DNA of 64,000 nucleotides from Myxocyprinus asiaticus (taxonomy: Eukaryota > Chordata > Actinopteri > Cypriniformes > Catostomidae): contig NC_059359.1 in NCBI RefSeq assembly GCF_019703515.2, positions 3,230,001 through 3,294,000 of the forward strand, given 5' to 3'. This document shows positions 49,183-59,843 of the stretch, piece after piece. Positions within the stretch are counted from its first letter, which is position 1. Each line of letters opens with the position of its first letter. The notes below the pieces were generated by a model. It was not told where the DNA came from, did no database searches, and worked only from the letters and a program-made list of their open reading frames with translations. The translations under genes were made by a program, and so were the position numbers.

Positions 49183-49558
49183 CTAGTTGCTCTTGGCCAT
49201 GCTTTTGGTCTTCAGCTCAGCCAGTTTACTGGTGACAAAGTTCCACTTGAAAGTGGGTGTGTCTTCACTGCCTCCTCCCAGTGTTGAATACTTGGAGAAA
49301 TTGTTGCCTATGCTGCTTCCTCCACCCTCACTCACATCACCCTCCTGCACGGTCTGATACTCCACATCTTCTGCACTTTCTCCGCTCTCGTTCCTCATCT
49401 CCTGGTTGCTATCGCCTTCTCCCTCCATTGTGGAGGTGGCCGCTGCTTCCGCTTGCTTCATCTCAGCAGCTTGGTGCCACTTTGTCGCAAAACTATCCCA
49501 GAATCCAGTGTTGTGTTTGATGGGTCTTGGAGGCTCCTCAGGCTTCACTGCCAATGGA
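49183..49558 (-). CDS. C1orf232 homologue, exon 4 (last coding exon)
   Basis: Follows a good acceptor (TGTTTACAG) whose AG is 49560-49559. It encodes HPLAVKPEEPPRPIK (the His codon is shared with exon 3), the conserved Trp-containing block GFWDSFATKWHQ, an acidic Glu/Ser/Gly-rich spacer, and the conserved C-terminus FKWNFVTSKLAELKTKS, ending with TAG at 49185-49183. I recall human C1orf232 having GFWDAFASRW and FKWGFLTHKLAE at the same positions, and ADHPLA across the exon junction. The molecular function is unknown. No signal peptide or membrane segment is visible. The whole protein is 212 residues. Confidence 0.88.
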
Positions 49559-49739
49559 CTGTAAACAGACATTAAATCATTCAGATACAACTCTCTAATT
49601 GACTTTTATTCACTTGCACACAAATCACGAGTAAAGCGGCAGATTATCAGGTTATAAACACTTTTAGCTTGTGATATAAAGGATCGGATATTGGTCCTGA
49701 GGAGCACACGAGTCAACACGTGAGCCGTAAGTGTCATAG

Positions 49740-49990
49740 AAGCACCACAAAATGACGTGGATATGTTTTTCATCTCACATTTGCTTTTTACGACACTATC
49801 GGTTAGGTTTAGGGTTTAGGCAAGGGAGGTCGGTTTTGTTGATTTAAAACTCGATCAAGCATTAACCTTAAAATCTCATCTGTTTTTGGAAGACAATTTC
49901 ACTCACTTTTAGCGCCATACAGTGGACATTTACAATGTCATTTTGCAAAAATGTCTCCACAGTCACGTAATTTTCATGAGATTTGATGAA
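49740..49990. repeat. Dispersed repeat R3, right copy
   Basis: Matches 25230-25480 in ordered strings. Includes GGTTAGGTTTAGGGTTTAGG, which only superficially resembles telomere repeats. Confidence 0.5.
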
Positions 49991-50099
49991 GAGGTTTATT
50001 CAACAACAAAAAAATTCAAGCAACGTATAGTAAATTGCAGAAATTTCATGTGTGTTATACTAAATGTTTTGCTAGTGACCGATTCTTAAATGTATGATT

Positions 50100-50385
50100 A
50101 ATATATTTTTTAGGGCTCTAAACAGCATGAAATTGGCTGTTTTTTCCTGTCTGCCTCACGAAGTTCTAATAGAGTGCAACAGTCTGTTTCTGGAAGTAAA
50201 AATCTCATTCATTTATCCCATAGATGAACTGATTTTCAACGATAACTTATAAATCTTTAAAGACAGACCAACCGTGAGCTACGAGGTTGTTCATCAATGG
50301 TATATGCTTCCGTTGACGCAATCCATCTGTGTTATTTCAACTTCATTGTTTGAAAATCGTGTTTAATAGTGGAATTCATGATAAT
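50100..50385. repeat. Dispersed repeat R1, first half
   Basis: Matches about 590-800: GAACTGATTTTCAACGATAA, TTTAAAGACAGACC, GGTATATGCTTCCGTT and GTGTTTAATAGTGGAATT correspond to similar strings there. Confidence 0.55.
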
Positions 50386-51018
50386 CAACTACATTACCCA
50401 TGGTACAGCCAGTAGTGTAGTCTAGGGCATACGCAGGCATACGCCATATGCCCACCTATCTTTCTTAGGATTTTGCGTATGCCCACCAGAGCATGCGAGC
50501 GGAGCATAGCGAGGAGCGGAGCGATCAGAATTTCACTGGAGCAAGGAACGCGTTTCACGAGACTGCCCTCTGGCCACTCACAAGGCACTCATTTTCCAAT
50601 CCAAACAGAATGCGCTACATTTTGCATGTGGCCACATTGTGTGTGTTGGTGGCTGTATTAGGTCCAAGATTTTAAATAGAGTGGATTGTTAGAGATGAGG
50701 CAGTGTTTAAACTCGGTGTGACTCACAAGCTGATGGTGACAGGTGCCGATTCCAACAACAGACTACAGTGAGGTGAGAGCGCAGAGGCAGTTCAAAACAC
50801 AGATTTGTTTCCCGGACATATGTCTGTAAAGTAAAATAATTTTATTAGGCTACCACGGACATCTGTAAGCTTTACCGTCGAATCGCATGGGATAAGCGAT
50901 GTCTGTATAAATCACAGAGATGAAAGTGTCGACTGCATTTACACACTGCTGTCACGCATAACTGACCCATCAGAAAATGTATGATATTTAGCTGTGCTGA
51001 TTAATGATTAATGAAGTA

Positions 51019-51480
51019 TTAAAGGGGTCATGGCATGAGGAATCTAATTTTCCTTGATCTTTTGACATATAAGAGGTCATTGTTCTATAAAAACATACTG
51101 TAAGTTTCAGAACTGAAAACTTCCTCCTTAATAGAAAAAGAGCATTTATTTAACCCAAGCTGCAAAAACGGCTCATTTGAAATTTGTGGAACATGTGATG
51201 TCACAAGGACCAAATACATCTGCATATGCAACACCTATTTTTCCGTCATTGCACCCTTGGCCCCACACACTGGTTCTCAGTCAGTCACACAGTTGAAGTG
51301 GAGAGAGACGGGGCCTGTCACAGACATGCATATCTCGGGCTGCTTTTAAAAGATGCGGTGTCAAGTTATAACCCTGAAGAGGAGAAACTCTCCATCATGG
51401 ACACGTTCTTTCACCCATCTGCACTATTTTTAGTTGTTGGTGTATGAAAACATGAAGGAATGATACTGGAAACTGGATGT
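51019..51480. mobile_element. TTAA-flanked MITE fragment (fourth family)
   Basis: TTAA at 51019-51022 leads into AGGGGTCATGGCATGAGG, a terminus I associate with a cyprinid MITE. The opposite end is not visible, so the right limit is approximate. Confidence 0.45.
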
Positions 51481-51952
51481 GGATGTGTCTTCAGTGTATT
51501 TTAGAGTGGATTGTATGTTCGGCTCATACCAATACAATGCAATCTTTGCAAAGGAACTGTTATTGAAGGATGGGGCAGTTAAAACACTTTGACGTGATCG
51601 CAAAAACCATGAGTAAACTGTTTAATTCATGAATATTTCATATGTCATGACTGTGTGATAGTTTATAATGCTGACATCCTGTTTACACGGGGCTCATAGA
51701 CACAAACATTCTAAACCATTTATTTGTGTTGTTGGCAGTAGTAGTGCAACAGCGTGCAGTGCAAAATGGAACGGGACATCTGTTTACTGTCGGCGCAACA
51801 TGACGCATTACAACGGACACTTCCATGGTAGACAGCATCATTGATTATAATGAGTTCTATTGCTTTTGACGCGACACGACTCTCACGTCCAGTGTAGACA
51901 GGGTGTGAGTGTTAACAGTTGTGCTTGAGATGAACAGTTTAATATATTCAGA

Positions 51953-52042
51953 TTTTTTTTTTTTTAATCCCCTTTTCTCCCCAATTAGGAATGCCCAATT
52001 CCCACTACTTAGTAGGCCCTTGTGGTGTTACCTCAACCTGGG
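51953..52042 (-). mobile_element. tRNA-SINE 3' tail, severely truncated
   Basis: The complement of CTCCCCAATTAGGAATGCCC and TCCCACTACTTAGTAGG matches the 3' end of the SINE at 31959-32376. The T run at 51953-51964 is its poly-A tail. Only about 80 bp remain. Confidence 0.75.
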
Positions 52043-52065
52043 TGTCATGTGTATTTTGTTGATTC

Positions 52066-53210
52066 TTGTATTTCAAGCCAGAGTTTCACGTCATGACCGC
52101 CAAGCCAGAGTTCCACGTCATGGCCGCCAAGCCAAAGTTCCTCATCATGGTCGCTGAGCTAGCACCATCTTTTGCCCCAATGCCTCAGCCTGCTCCATGC
52201 AATGTCACAGCAACGCCTCTGCCTGCTCCATGCTATGTCACAGCAACGCCTCAGCCTGCTCCATGCCATGTCACAGCAATGCCTCAGCCTGCTCCATGCC
52301 ACGTCACACCCACGCCTCAGCCTGCTCCATGCCACGTCACAACCACGCCTGAGCCTGCTCCATACCATGCCACAGCCATGCCTGATTTTGAGCCTGCTCC
52401 ATGCCATGTCACAGCCATGCCTGAGACTACTCCATGCCACGTCACAGCCACGCCTGAGTCTGTTCCATGCCATGTCATGGCCACACCTGAGCAGTTGGAC
52501 CTAGAGATGATTCCCACCCTTGTACCCACCCTTAGTTCTCCTGAGCAGGCAAGGGAAACTTTCAACCCTCTGACCCCGCCTGGACCCTCCAAGCCCTGGA
52601 CTCCACCTTGGCCTGTCAGTCCCTCGACATTGCCTCAGCTCTGCATTCCCTCGGCTCCACTATGGTCCTTCAGCCTGTCGGCTTTGCCGGGGTCCCTCCT
52701 CCCTCTGGCTCCTCCTTGGTCTGTCAGTTACCTGGTTCCACCTTGGCTCTCCGATCTTCTGGCTGTGCCTCGTCTCTCCGATCCATCAGCTCCACCGGGG
52801 ACCTCCTTCCCTACGGCTCAGCCTTGGTCCTAAGTCCCACCGGCTCTGCCTCAGTCTTCCAATCCCCCAGCACTGCCTTGCTCCTCCGAGCCTCCAGCAC
52901 CGTCTTGGTCCTCCCTGCCATCGGCTCCACCCTGGCCCTTCAACTCTCCGGGTATCCAGTCCTCCATGGTTCCACCCCTCGAACCTCTCACAGCTCCGCA
53001 TTCCATGGTTCCGCCCCTCGAGCCTCTCATGGCTCCACCCCCCACGAGCTCTGCCCTGATCCCATGCTCCACGCCCACTCTGCTCAATTCACAAAATTTG
53101 CACTTGTGTCCTTTTTTTTAATTTTCCTAATCAAAACAAATCATGCTCATTTGTTTGTCATGCATCAGTCCAAACGCAACAGCCACCATTAAATAAAGTT
53201 TTGAAGTGCG
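52066..53210 (+). other. Repeat-derived proline-rich open region, not a confirmed gene
   Basis: A 255-codon frame (52066-52833) and an overlapping one (52608-53192) are open, and several opposite-strand frames are open too, because the sequence is built of in-frame repeats. The second half encodes PPW/PSAPPW-like degenerate repeats. The block ends with AATAAA at about 53192-53197. I associate similar Pro-rich repeat proteins with cyprinid gene predictions of transposon origin, but I cannot name the source. It lies antisense in intron 3 of the C1orf232 homologue. Confidence 0.4.
52180..52492 (+). repeat. 33-bp minisatellite, about 9 units
   Basis: The unit is centred on CCTGCTCCATGCCATGTCAC and ends in GCCTCAG, encoding PAPCHVTATPQ in the + frame. 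One unit carries a 6-bp insertion (GATTTT at about 52383). The unit length is a multiple of three, so all repeat-borne frames stay open. Confidence 0.9.
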
Positions 53211-54049
53211 TCTTAAATTTTCTGGTGTTTTCTCAATGACTTCAGACACTTGATTAACTTTAGAAACAATGAGTTAAAGGGTTCACAGGCTGGACAGAGC
53301 AGATTCACTGGCTTTTTACCAACATGTCAATTTGGTAAAAACTGGCCTGGGAACGCATAGCCCGCACAAAGTCACTGACATGAATGATTAGCACGGGATT
53401 AAAATAAATGAGAAGCTCTGGTATTTAGGCTGTTACATTACCCCACGTCCCCAATATAAAATAACCCTGTCCAAATAAGGCAGAGAGAACACGGCTATTT
53501 TTTTAAGCAGCCAACATTAAGGCATTGTTTGTGCAATTCTTATTTGTGCCATAAAATATTTGTACCTAAAATTATGCCTAATTTCTTTCTCATTTCATGC
53601 CGCTCCACTCCAACATCGCTCTCGCTCATAGCGTGGAGTGATGACTTTTGAACTTAAGAGTTGGAGATGAGTATACATATATATGAGATGGTTATTTATG
53701 TATACATTTTGGATGGTTTATACATATGTTTTAATTTTTTTATAATTTTTATTATTTGTTTATTTTTTTCCTTCACCTGTACTTGTCTTTATGATTGTAT
53801 TCATACATTATTGAACATTTATATTGAAAAAACTCCACAGATTTACCACCATTTGTGGACATTTCAGACGGTCCCTTACCACACCCTCCACAGTATCAGA
53901 ACGTTTTAGCAAAATGTGTGGACTTTTCAGACGGCCCCTTACCCACCATAGGCAAATTTTCCAACTCATATTAATGTTAAATTGGCGATCTGGAACGATT
54001 TCACCGTGATGCCATCTGACCAGATTAAATACGGGACAAATCGCGTCCC

Positions 54050-54525
54050 GTATTGATTCAATACAGGATGCATCCGTGTGAGCCCATGACGCACTGTGAA
54101 TGATGTAATCGAGTCGTCTCCCTTCACCCTTAAACCACTTATATATTTGTATATATCGAATATTTTGCAATAAACTTAAAATATATTGTTTCTGTACAAC
54201 CTAAAATCAATAGTTTATATATTCCTATCATTTTTTATTCAATGACATCATTCGCAGTGCTTCATGGGATTGTTGTCCGTGCCCTTATGAAAGACGGTAA
54301 GTACAAAGCCTTTATGTCCGATTTTCAAATGCTTTTTTGCCTTAAAACAAAGCTTGTGATGTTGTTATTCATGTCGGAGCTGGTTGATTTCGATCATGGC
54401 TTACAACTCTTTTATGAAGGATTTTTTATGTCTATGGAAGAAATAAATGGGGAAAATACTTCCGGAACTCAGACGGCTGAAAAGTGGGCAAGCACTGTTG
54501 TGCTCTATATAGAGTGATTAGTCAC
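54050..54525. repeat. Dispersed repeat R1, second half
   Basis: Matches 880-1310 closely: GCACTGTGAATGATGTAATC, CTTCATGGGATTGTTGTCC, GTCCGATTTTCAAATGCTTT and GGCTTACAACTCTTTTATG have near-identical partners there. Confidence 0.65.
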
Positions 54526-54609
54526 ATGACATTTATGGCTCAGATGATTGGCTTAAAAGCAATTGTTTATGGAACTGATTGTCCATGAAGCAGTTGCCCA
54601 TTATGCACC

Positions 54610-54859
54610 CACATCTTGGCAAAAGACATGGATTTAACCACTGGAGTCGTATGGATTAAATTTTTGCTGCCTTTATGTGCTTTTTGAAGCTTCAAAGTTC
54701 TGGCTACCATTCACTTGCATTGTAGGACATACAGAGTTGAAATATTCTTCTAAAAACCTTTGTTTGTGTTCAGCAGAAGAAAGAAAGTCATACACATCTG
54801 AGATGGCATGAAAGTGAGTAAATGATGAGAGAATTTTCATTTTTGGGTGTATTATCCCT
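54610..54859. mobile_element. MITE family M1, 3' half
   Basis: Interior text ATGGATTTAACCACTGGAGTC and TTCACTTGCATTGTA runs into the terminus ATTATCCCT followed by TTAA (54860-54863). The left half is missing. Confidence 0.7.
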
Positions 54860-54965
54860 TTAAGTTGGAAATCTGACTTCAAGTGCCCTTTTGTTGAATT
54901 TTGCAAGGATGAGGTTGGACATTCCGACTTTCTATGTTGAATGGACCATGCAGAATAATACTCAC

Positions 54966-55069
54966 TGATCTGCTGCAGGCTGGTTCTCGGCCTCCAGAAG
55001 TTGGTGCTCATCATCTTTGTTAAAGAGGGTTGAAACACTCTTCCAGCCCTTCGCCCCGGCTCCCTGCAT
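54966..55069 (-). CDS. C1orf232 homologue, exon 3
   Basis: An acceptor CCTCAG precedes 55069 and a donor GTGAGT follows 54966. The 104-nt exon encodes MQGAGAKGWKSVSTLFNKDD then EHQLLEAENQPAAD and two bases of the next codon (CA, completed by T in exon 4 to give His). I recall human C1orf232 having VQGVGVKGW and SLFNKEDEDKLL here. The block GxGxKGW..xSxLFNKxDE is the strongest family signature. It is separated from exon 2 by a short 144-bp intron. Confidence 0.9.
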
Positions 55070-55213
55070 CTGAGGAGGAATAATATGCACAGAGACGCAC
55101 TGCTGGATCTGTCTCACACTGACAAAAATCTGTCTGTATATATATATTTATATATGTGAACTACTTCTATACATGTGCTTGAAGCACACTTTTTACAAGT
55201 GAAAGATGCTTAC

Positions 55214-55291
55214 TCTCTTGGCCAGCTGTGACATTGCACTGGGTCCTTCATCGGACTGGATAGGCGTCATATCTTCGGCTATTTCACCGAC
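55214..55291 (-). CDS. C1orf232 homologue, exon 2
   Basis: A 78-nt phase-0 exon with acceptor TCTGTGAAG (AG at 55293-55292) and donor GTAAGC at 55213-55208. It encodes VGEIAEDMTPIQSDEGPSAM then SQLAKR. The PMSQLARR-like end matches my recollection of the human protein. The exon is acidic at its start and basic at its end. Confidence 0.88.
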
Positions 55292-57789
55292 CTTCACAGA
55301 CAAACATTAATAGACAAATTATCTTCAACTTTTGTAGTAGACAGATAAACTACATACAACTCCAGCTGACCAACATTAACATTTTGTCTCCCTCTTGGGG
55401 TTTTTAGTGATACTACATCAAGATCCTTTCAATGAGAATGTCAACAGGGTGTGTGAGGGTATCTGACTCGAGCTCAGTTTAATACTATTATATGCATAAT
55501 ATCTTTAATACATTATATACAATTCAAATAATTATGTCACATACATATGTTAAGCTATACTCTTATAGTTCTCAACTGAATGTTTGTATTATTCTTATTT
55601 TAAGTCACTTTGGATAAAAGCTCATCTGTTAAAGGAATATTCCAGGTTCAGTACAAGTTAAGCTCAAACGACACCATGTGTGGCATGATTTTGATTCCAA
55701 TAAAAGTCATTTCGACTCGTTCCTCCTTTTCTTAAAAAAAAAGCAAAAATCTAAGTTACAGGCACTTACAATGGAAGTCAATGGGGCCAATTTTTGGAGG
55801 GTTTAAAAGCAGAAATGTGAAGCTTATAATTTATAAAAGCACTTTAATTCTTCTATTAAAACTCATGTGTTACTTTAGCTGTAAAGTTGTTTAAATCATT
55901 TTTACAGTCATTTTAGGGTTTTAGGGTTTGTTGACATCACATCGTCATGGCTCTGAAGTTGTAAAATTGGATAAAACTTTACACAGAAAAAAGGTTAGTA
56001 AGTGATTTTATCACACTAAAATCATGATAACACATATTGTTGTGGCGTTTACATACGTTTTACAAGGTTTGCATATTGGCCCCATTCACTTCCATTGCAA
56101 GTGTCTTGCTGAAACCCAGATTTTTGCCTTTTTTTTAAAGAAAAGAATGGGCAAGTCAAAATAAATTGTGGTAATCAGTATTATGGCACAAATGCTGTCG
56201 ATTGAGCTTAACTTGTACTGAACCCGGAATATTCCTTCAAGCCGATAAATGTAAATGTAATACAATGAATACAATTTTAATTTAAAGTTTTTAAATGAGC
56301 TTGGAGCAACTCGAGGAATAGTCACAATATTCATTCACCAAAAATTCAAACTAAGCTACCACTGCAAGAATGTATAGGCCTATAAGAATTATTCAACACT
56401 TGTCAGTGCCTGATTCATACTATCATACATTTGCAACATGCATCCAGTGTTTATCTTGAATTAGAAGTTTTGGCTGGTTTATTTGCCTTAATCTTTTGGC
56501 AACATAATATGTTATAGCAGGCTATGGAAACTGTGCAAGCTCACTGGTAAAAGAGAAGCCAAACAGATAGGCGAGAAATATGGGGAATCAGCCAACAAGT
56601 CGAACACACCCTGATGGTAATATCTGCCTTGAATTAATCACTGGAATGTCATCCTGCTGTAGAGTCGAGATCCAGTTACAGAGCCTTTGAAAAGTGGGTC
56701 AAGTTTCCACTTAAAAGATTATTGAAAATATCTGAATGCATCCTGAAACTCTTTGATAAACATAAGCTGTAGCCACTCGACATAGTCAGGAATAAAGGAA
56801 CAAAAGCAGCTTTCCTTTATTTAGAATTTATTTTAATGCACTTAAAACATTTATTAAAAAAAGATTTCATGACATTATTTAATGAGTAAAATTGTATCTC
56901 TTCTTTAAAATGGATTTGTATTCATAGTACTGAATGCATGCGATCACATGCTCATGGGCCAATGGAATGTCTTCAGGTATTTCTGTGATAATCCAACAAT
57001 TTTCACAAGAATCAAATGAGATCTTGCTGCATAAGCTGAAATCCGTACATGCTTTTTAGATTTTTATTTAATTAAGTTCTTATTGGATAATGAATGTTGA
57101 GTCATTTTTATCAGACCCTTACTTATATTGTGTTCAAGTAATGTATTGCTACTGTACAGTAACAGGAAATCCCACAGTGGGAGCTATGAGAGTTTTGAAA
57201 TACTGAATTTTCATCCTATTGGTTATCATACTCGTCCTATTGAGAGCTGTATGACTTCTACAAAGATCTAGACTTTGTTTTGTATTACAATGGAATTTCC
57301 CGATAGCATCTTTTCCAATTGGTTCCAAATATTGTAGAATATTGTACTGCATAAGATCTTTGTCTCAACATTTTACACAACTGATATTTCAATCGTAAAA
57401 TTGTTTATTATTAGTATTATTTTTATTATTTCAATAAGCTGATTCATGCAGAGCATAAACTGTTCACTGCAAATGCCAACACTGAGTTTTAAAGGTTATT
57501 TACTGATGTGTTGGAACAGCTGACATGCAATATTCCATTTCTATTTTAAAAAGCATTTTGCTCATTTTTATTATCATAATTATTCTCCATGCAGCTTTCA
57601 TGAGCTTATAAAGGTAAAAGGTGATTAAAATGATGAAGAACTTCAAACAAGTGGTGTCCAGTTGCACAATATTCACCTCCCTTATTTAGATTTTTAACCA
57701 AAATGTAGCTGTTGATTTTTAACATGAACATGTTAAACCAACTATACCCCCATACTGATCCATTACAGTACAAGATTTGGTTGATTTAC
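55292..57789 (-). other. Intron 1 of the C1orf232 homologue
   Basis: A 2.5-kb intron with donor GTAAAT at 57789-57784. It holds the M2 MITE at 55633-56236. The remainder (56241-57789) is AT-rich and I see nothing else in it. Confidence 0.75.
55633..56236. mobile_element. MITE family M2, complete 604-bp copy
   Basis: TTAA at 55629-55632 and TCAA (one change) at 56237-56240 flank termini AGGAATATTCCAGGTTCAGT and ACTGAACCCGGAATATTCCT, a near-perfect inverted repeat of about 20 bp. ACTTACAATGGAAGTCAATG and CATTCACTTCCATTGCAAGT make a second, internal inverted pair. Confidence 0.85.
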
Positions 57790-57870
57790 CTCTTCCACTG
57801 GCTCTTCCTCCATGTCTGGATTGAGAGTCTTCATCACTTTACTCTTATAGACTTTCCACAGCGGATTCAT
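57790..57870 (-). CDS. C1orf232 homologue, exon 1 (start)
   Basis: ATG at 57870-57868 opens a 27-codon exon encoding MNPLWKVYKSKVMKTLNPDM then EEEPVEE, followed by donor GTAAAT. I recall the human protein starting MNQAFWKTYKSKVLQTL, so the start is well supported. The exon phase is 0 and the frame passes cleanly into exon 2. The donor is weaker than consensus at positions +5 and +6. The upstream region 57871-58609 probably holds the 5' UTR and promoter; no TATA box is evident. Confidence 0.9.
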
Positions 57871-58609
57871 GACTGACACCTTCAAAAATCCTTAGATACG
57901 TCAAACAATCATAAAAAAAAAAGACTCTTAAGCCACCAGCAACAAACTCCTGGCGTTAGTTTGGATCTAAAAACCTTCAACAATATTCCTGTTCCATCCG
58001 TAAATGTGTAATGCACAAAATACAGATCATCCAATATGATGAAAATTAATGTTTCTTCATTGTCTTTCTACTGTCTCTTTGAATAAAGAAAAACTCTGGA
58101 AGGCTGCTTGTCGAGTCCTTGATTTCAGAGTCAACGAGATGAAAGAGACAAATGCATAGTGACACGGTTCAGAAGCCCAGCATCGGTTACCTGGAAACAG
58201 GTATGAGTTTCCTACTGAATATTTCAGGCTTCGCCAATAGTTGAGACTTCACTGTTAGTTCATTTAAGCAGAGCAGGCCGTGTAACATTAACCCCAAACA
58301 ACATATATACATGGCATGTTTCAGTGGCCAATAAGGTCAGTCACTGAAGATCTTTGATAGTGCTAATTTTTTACTATATTGTACAAGGTATACTATAATT
58401 ATTGCAATGATAAAACCACAACAGGTCTCGTTCTGACAGTGAAAAAGCAATTCAAGATAATGTCATTACAAAATTGTGTTTTATGTTTGGGTGAATCTCA
58501 TGAAACTTGTCAAGAACATGTCAAAGTCATATTTCACCCTAAAACCAAAAGAGAAAAATAACAAATTTAATTTTTCTTAAATATATTGAAGCCTGTTTTA
58601 GGACCATGA
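57871..58609. other. Upstream region of the C1orf232 homologue; R2 fragment
   Basis: Probably includes the 5' UTR and promoter of the C1orf232 homologue, without a recognisable core element. At 58485-58600 there is an R2 fragment (AAACTTGTCAAGAACATGTC, AAACCAAAAGAGAAAAATAA). Confidence 0.4.
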
Positions 58610-58781
58610 ACGTCCTGGTTACTTTCATAACCTCCATTCCCTGATGGAGGGAACGAGACTTTGTGTCGATGTAGTGGCACTAGGGGTCACCCTTGGGAGC
58701 CCCAAACACCTCTGATCTTTGAGAAAAGGTCAATGGGAATTGGCGAATGGAATTTGCATGCCACTCCCCCGGACATACGGG

Positions 58782-58789
58782 TATAAAAG
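58782..58789 (+). promoter_or_regulatory. Inward-facing TATA box in the 3' terminal repeat of DIRS copy A
   Basis: TATAAAAG in the context GGGTATAAAAGGAGCTGG, reading into the element on the strand opposite to its genes. Confidence 0.55.
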
Positions 58790-59843
58790 GAGCTGGCTCG
58801 CAACCACTCATTCAGGTTTTGTGCTGAGGAGCCGAGACGAGGTCCCGGCCATTTCAGCGGGTAGTTCAGTGTTGTGGCAGGAGGGACACAACGTCTCATT
58901 CCCTCCATCAGGGAACGGAGGTTACGAAAATAACCAGGATGTTCCCTATCTGTCACTCACTCAACATTGTGTCAATGTAGTGACACTAGGGGTCCCTATA
59001 CGAAACGCCACAACTAGCTGAACTGTGTTACGTGGACTGGTGGTGCAAGACGGGCAAACCATTGCATGCCTCATAGCCAGAGCAACTGGCCGTAACGTAA
59101 CCTCCCCCAATGCTCCTACGAGCGTCGTGCTATCCCCCGCACCTCGGGGACAAGTCGACTGCCTAAAATTGGGGACAGGCTGCCCCAGCCATGGCCTCTT
59201 CTCTTTTTTCTCCCCAAAAAAGAGTGGAAATCGATCAGTTCGGGGCCATAAGTGTCCGCGTCGGGGGGGGTGTCCCTCCCAAGGGGAAGACACAGCGGAA
59301 ACCACACCCTGCCTGGAGGGGAGGTAATTGTGTGGAAATACGTCACATGGTCTTACCGAGTTTTATCGGCAGTGTGGCATGTGGAGGAGTCCCCGTGGTA
59401 GGTCGTACCCAGAGGGGATGGAGCTCTACAGACACGGCGACCGGTGGCAGAGGGGACTCTGCCCAAGGAAGACGCGGGTTTACCAACAGGGAAACCGTCT
59501 CATGGAAGATACATCACACGGGGTTACAGACAGGCAGCCAGCGCATGTGGAGCACCTACCCAGTACAGGGCCTACTAGCACACGTACTGGGCCAGCATCA
59601 AGTTTCTCTGTGAACTCGCCCACTACAGGGCTAAGGAGGAAACGACATCCAGGGTCCACGGTCGTAAACACGGCTGGGGGGTAAAAAGCGCACGTCTCCC
59701 CCTCAAGGAGGGGAAGTGCGCTATGCGCAAGCAGTACACCCGGCCAGTTGTCCCACAAGCATACCTGTTCATACCTGCAACACACGGGACGAAACCGGCT
59801 CAACCCGGAGATTGTAGAACTTCGTGAAGGTATTGGGTGTTGC

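Larger units (their letters stand above)
49559..54965 (-). other. Intron 3 of the C1orf232 homologue
   Basis: A 5.4-kb intron with donor GTGAGT at 54965-54960 and acceptor TTTACAG. It is filled with repeats: R3 (49740-49990), R1 pieces (50100-50385, 54050-54525), a TTAA MITE fragment (51019), a reverse SINE tail (51953-52042), a 33-bp minisatellite block and an M1 fragment. The segments 50386-51018 and 53211-54049 hold nothing else identifiable. Confidence 0.8.

Noticed and set aside
49559..49590. ATG at 49590 as the start of a 135-aa single-exon protein
   Set aside because: The first 11 codons are intron: an AG acceptor at 49560-49559 splits them from the conserved part, and three upstream exons continue the protein.
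49801..49826. Interstitial telomere repeat
   Set aside because: Only loosely TTAGGG-like and part of dispersed repeat R3; no perfect hexamer array.
52159..52592. Opposite-strand frames reading WSRLRRGCDVA repeats
   Set aside because: Antisense translation of the 33-bp minisatellite.
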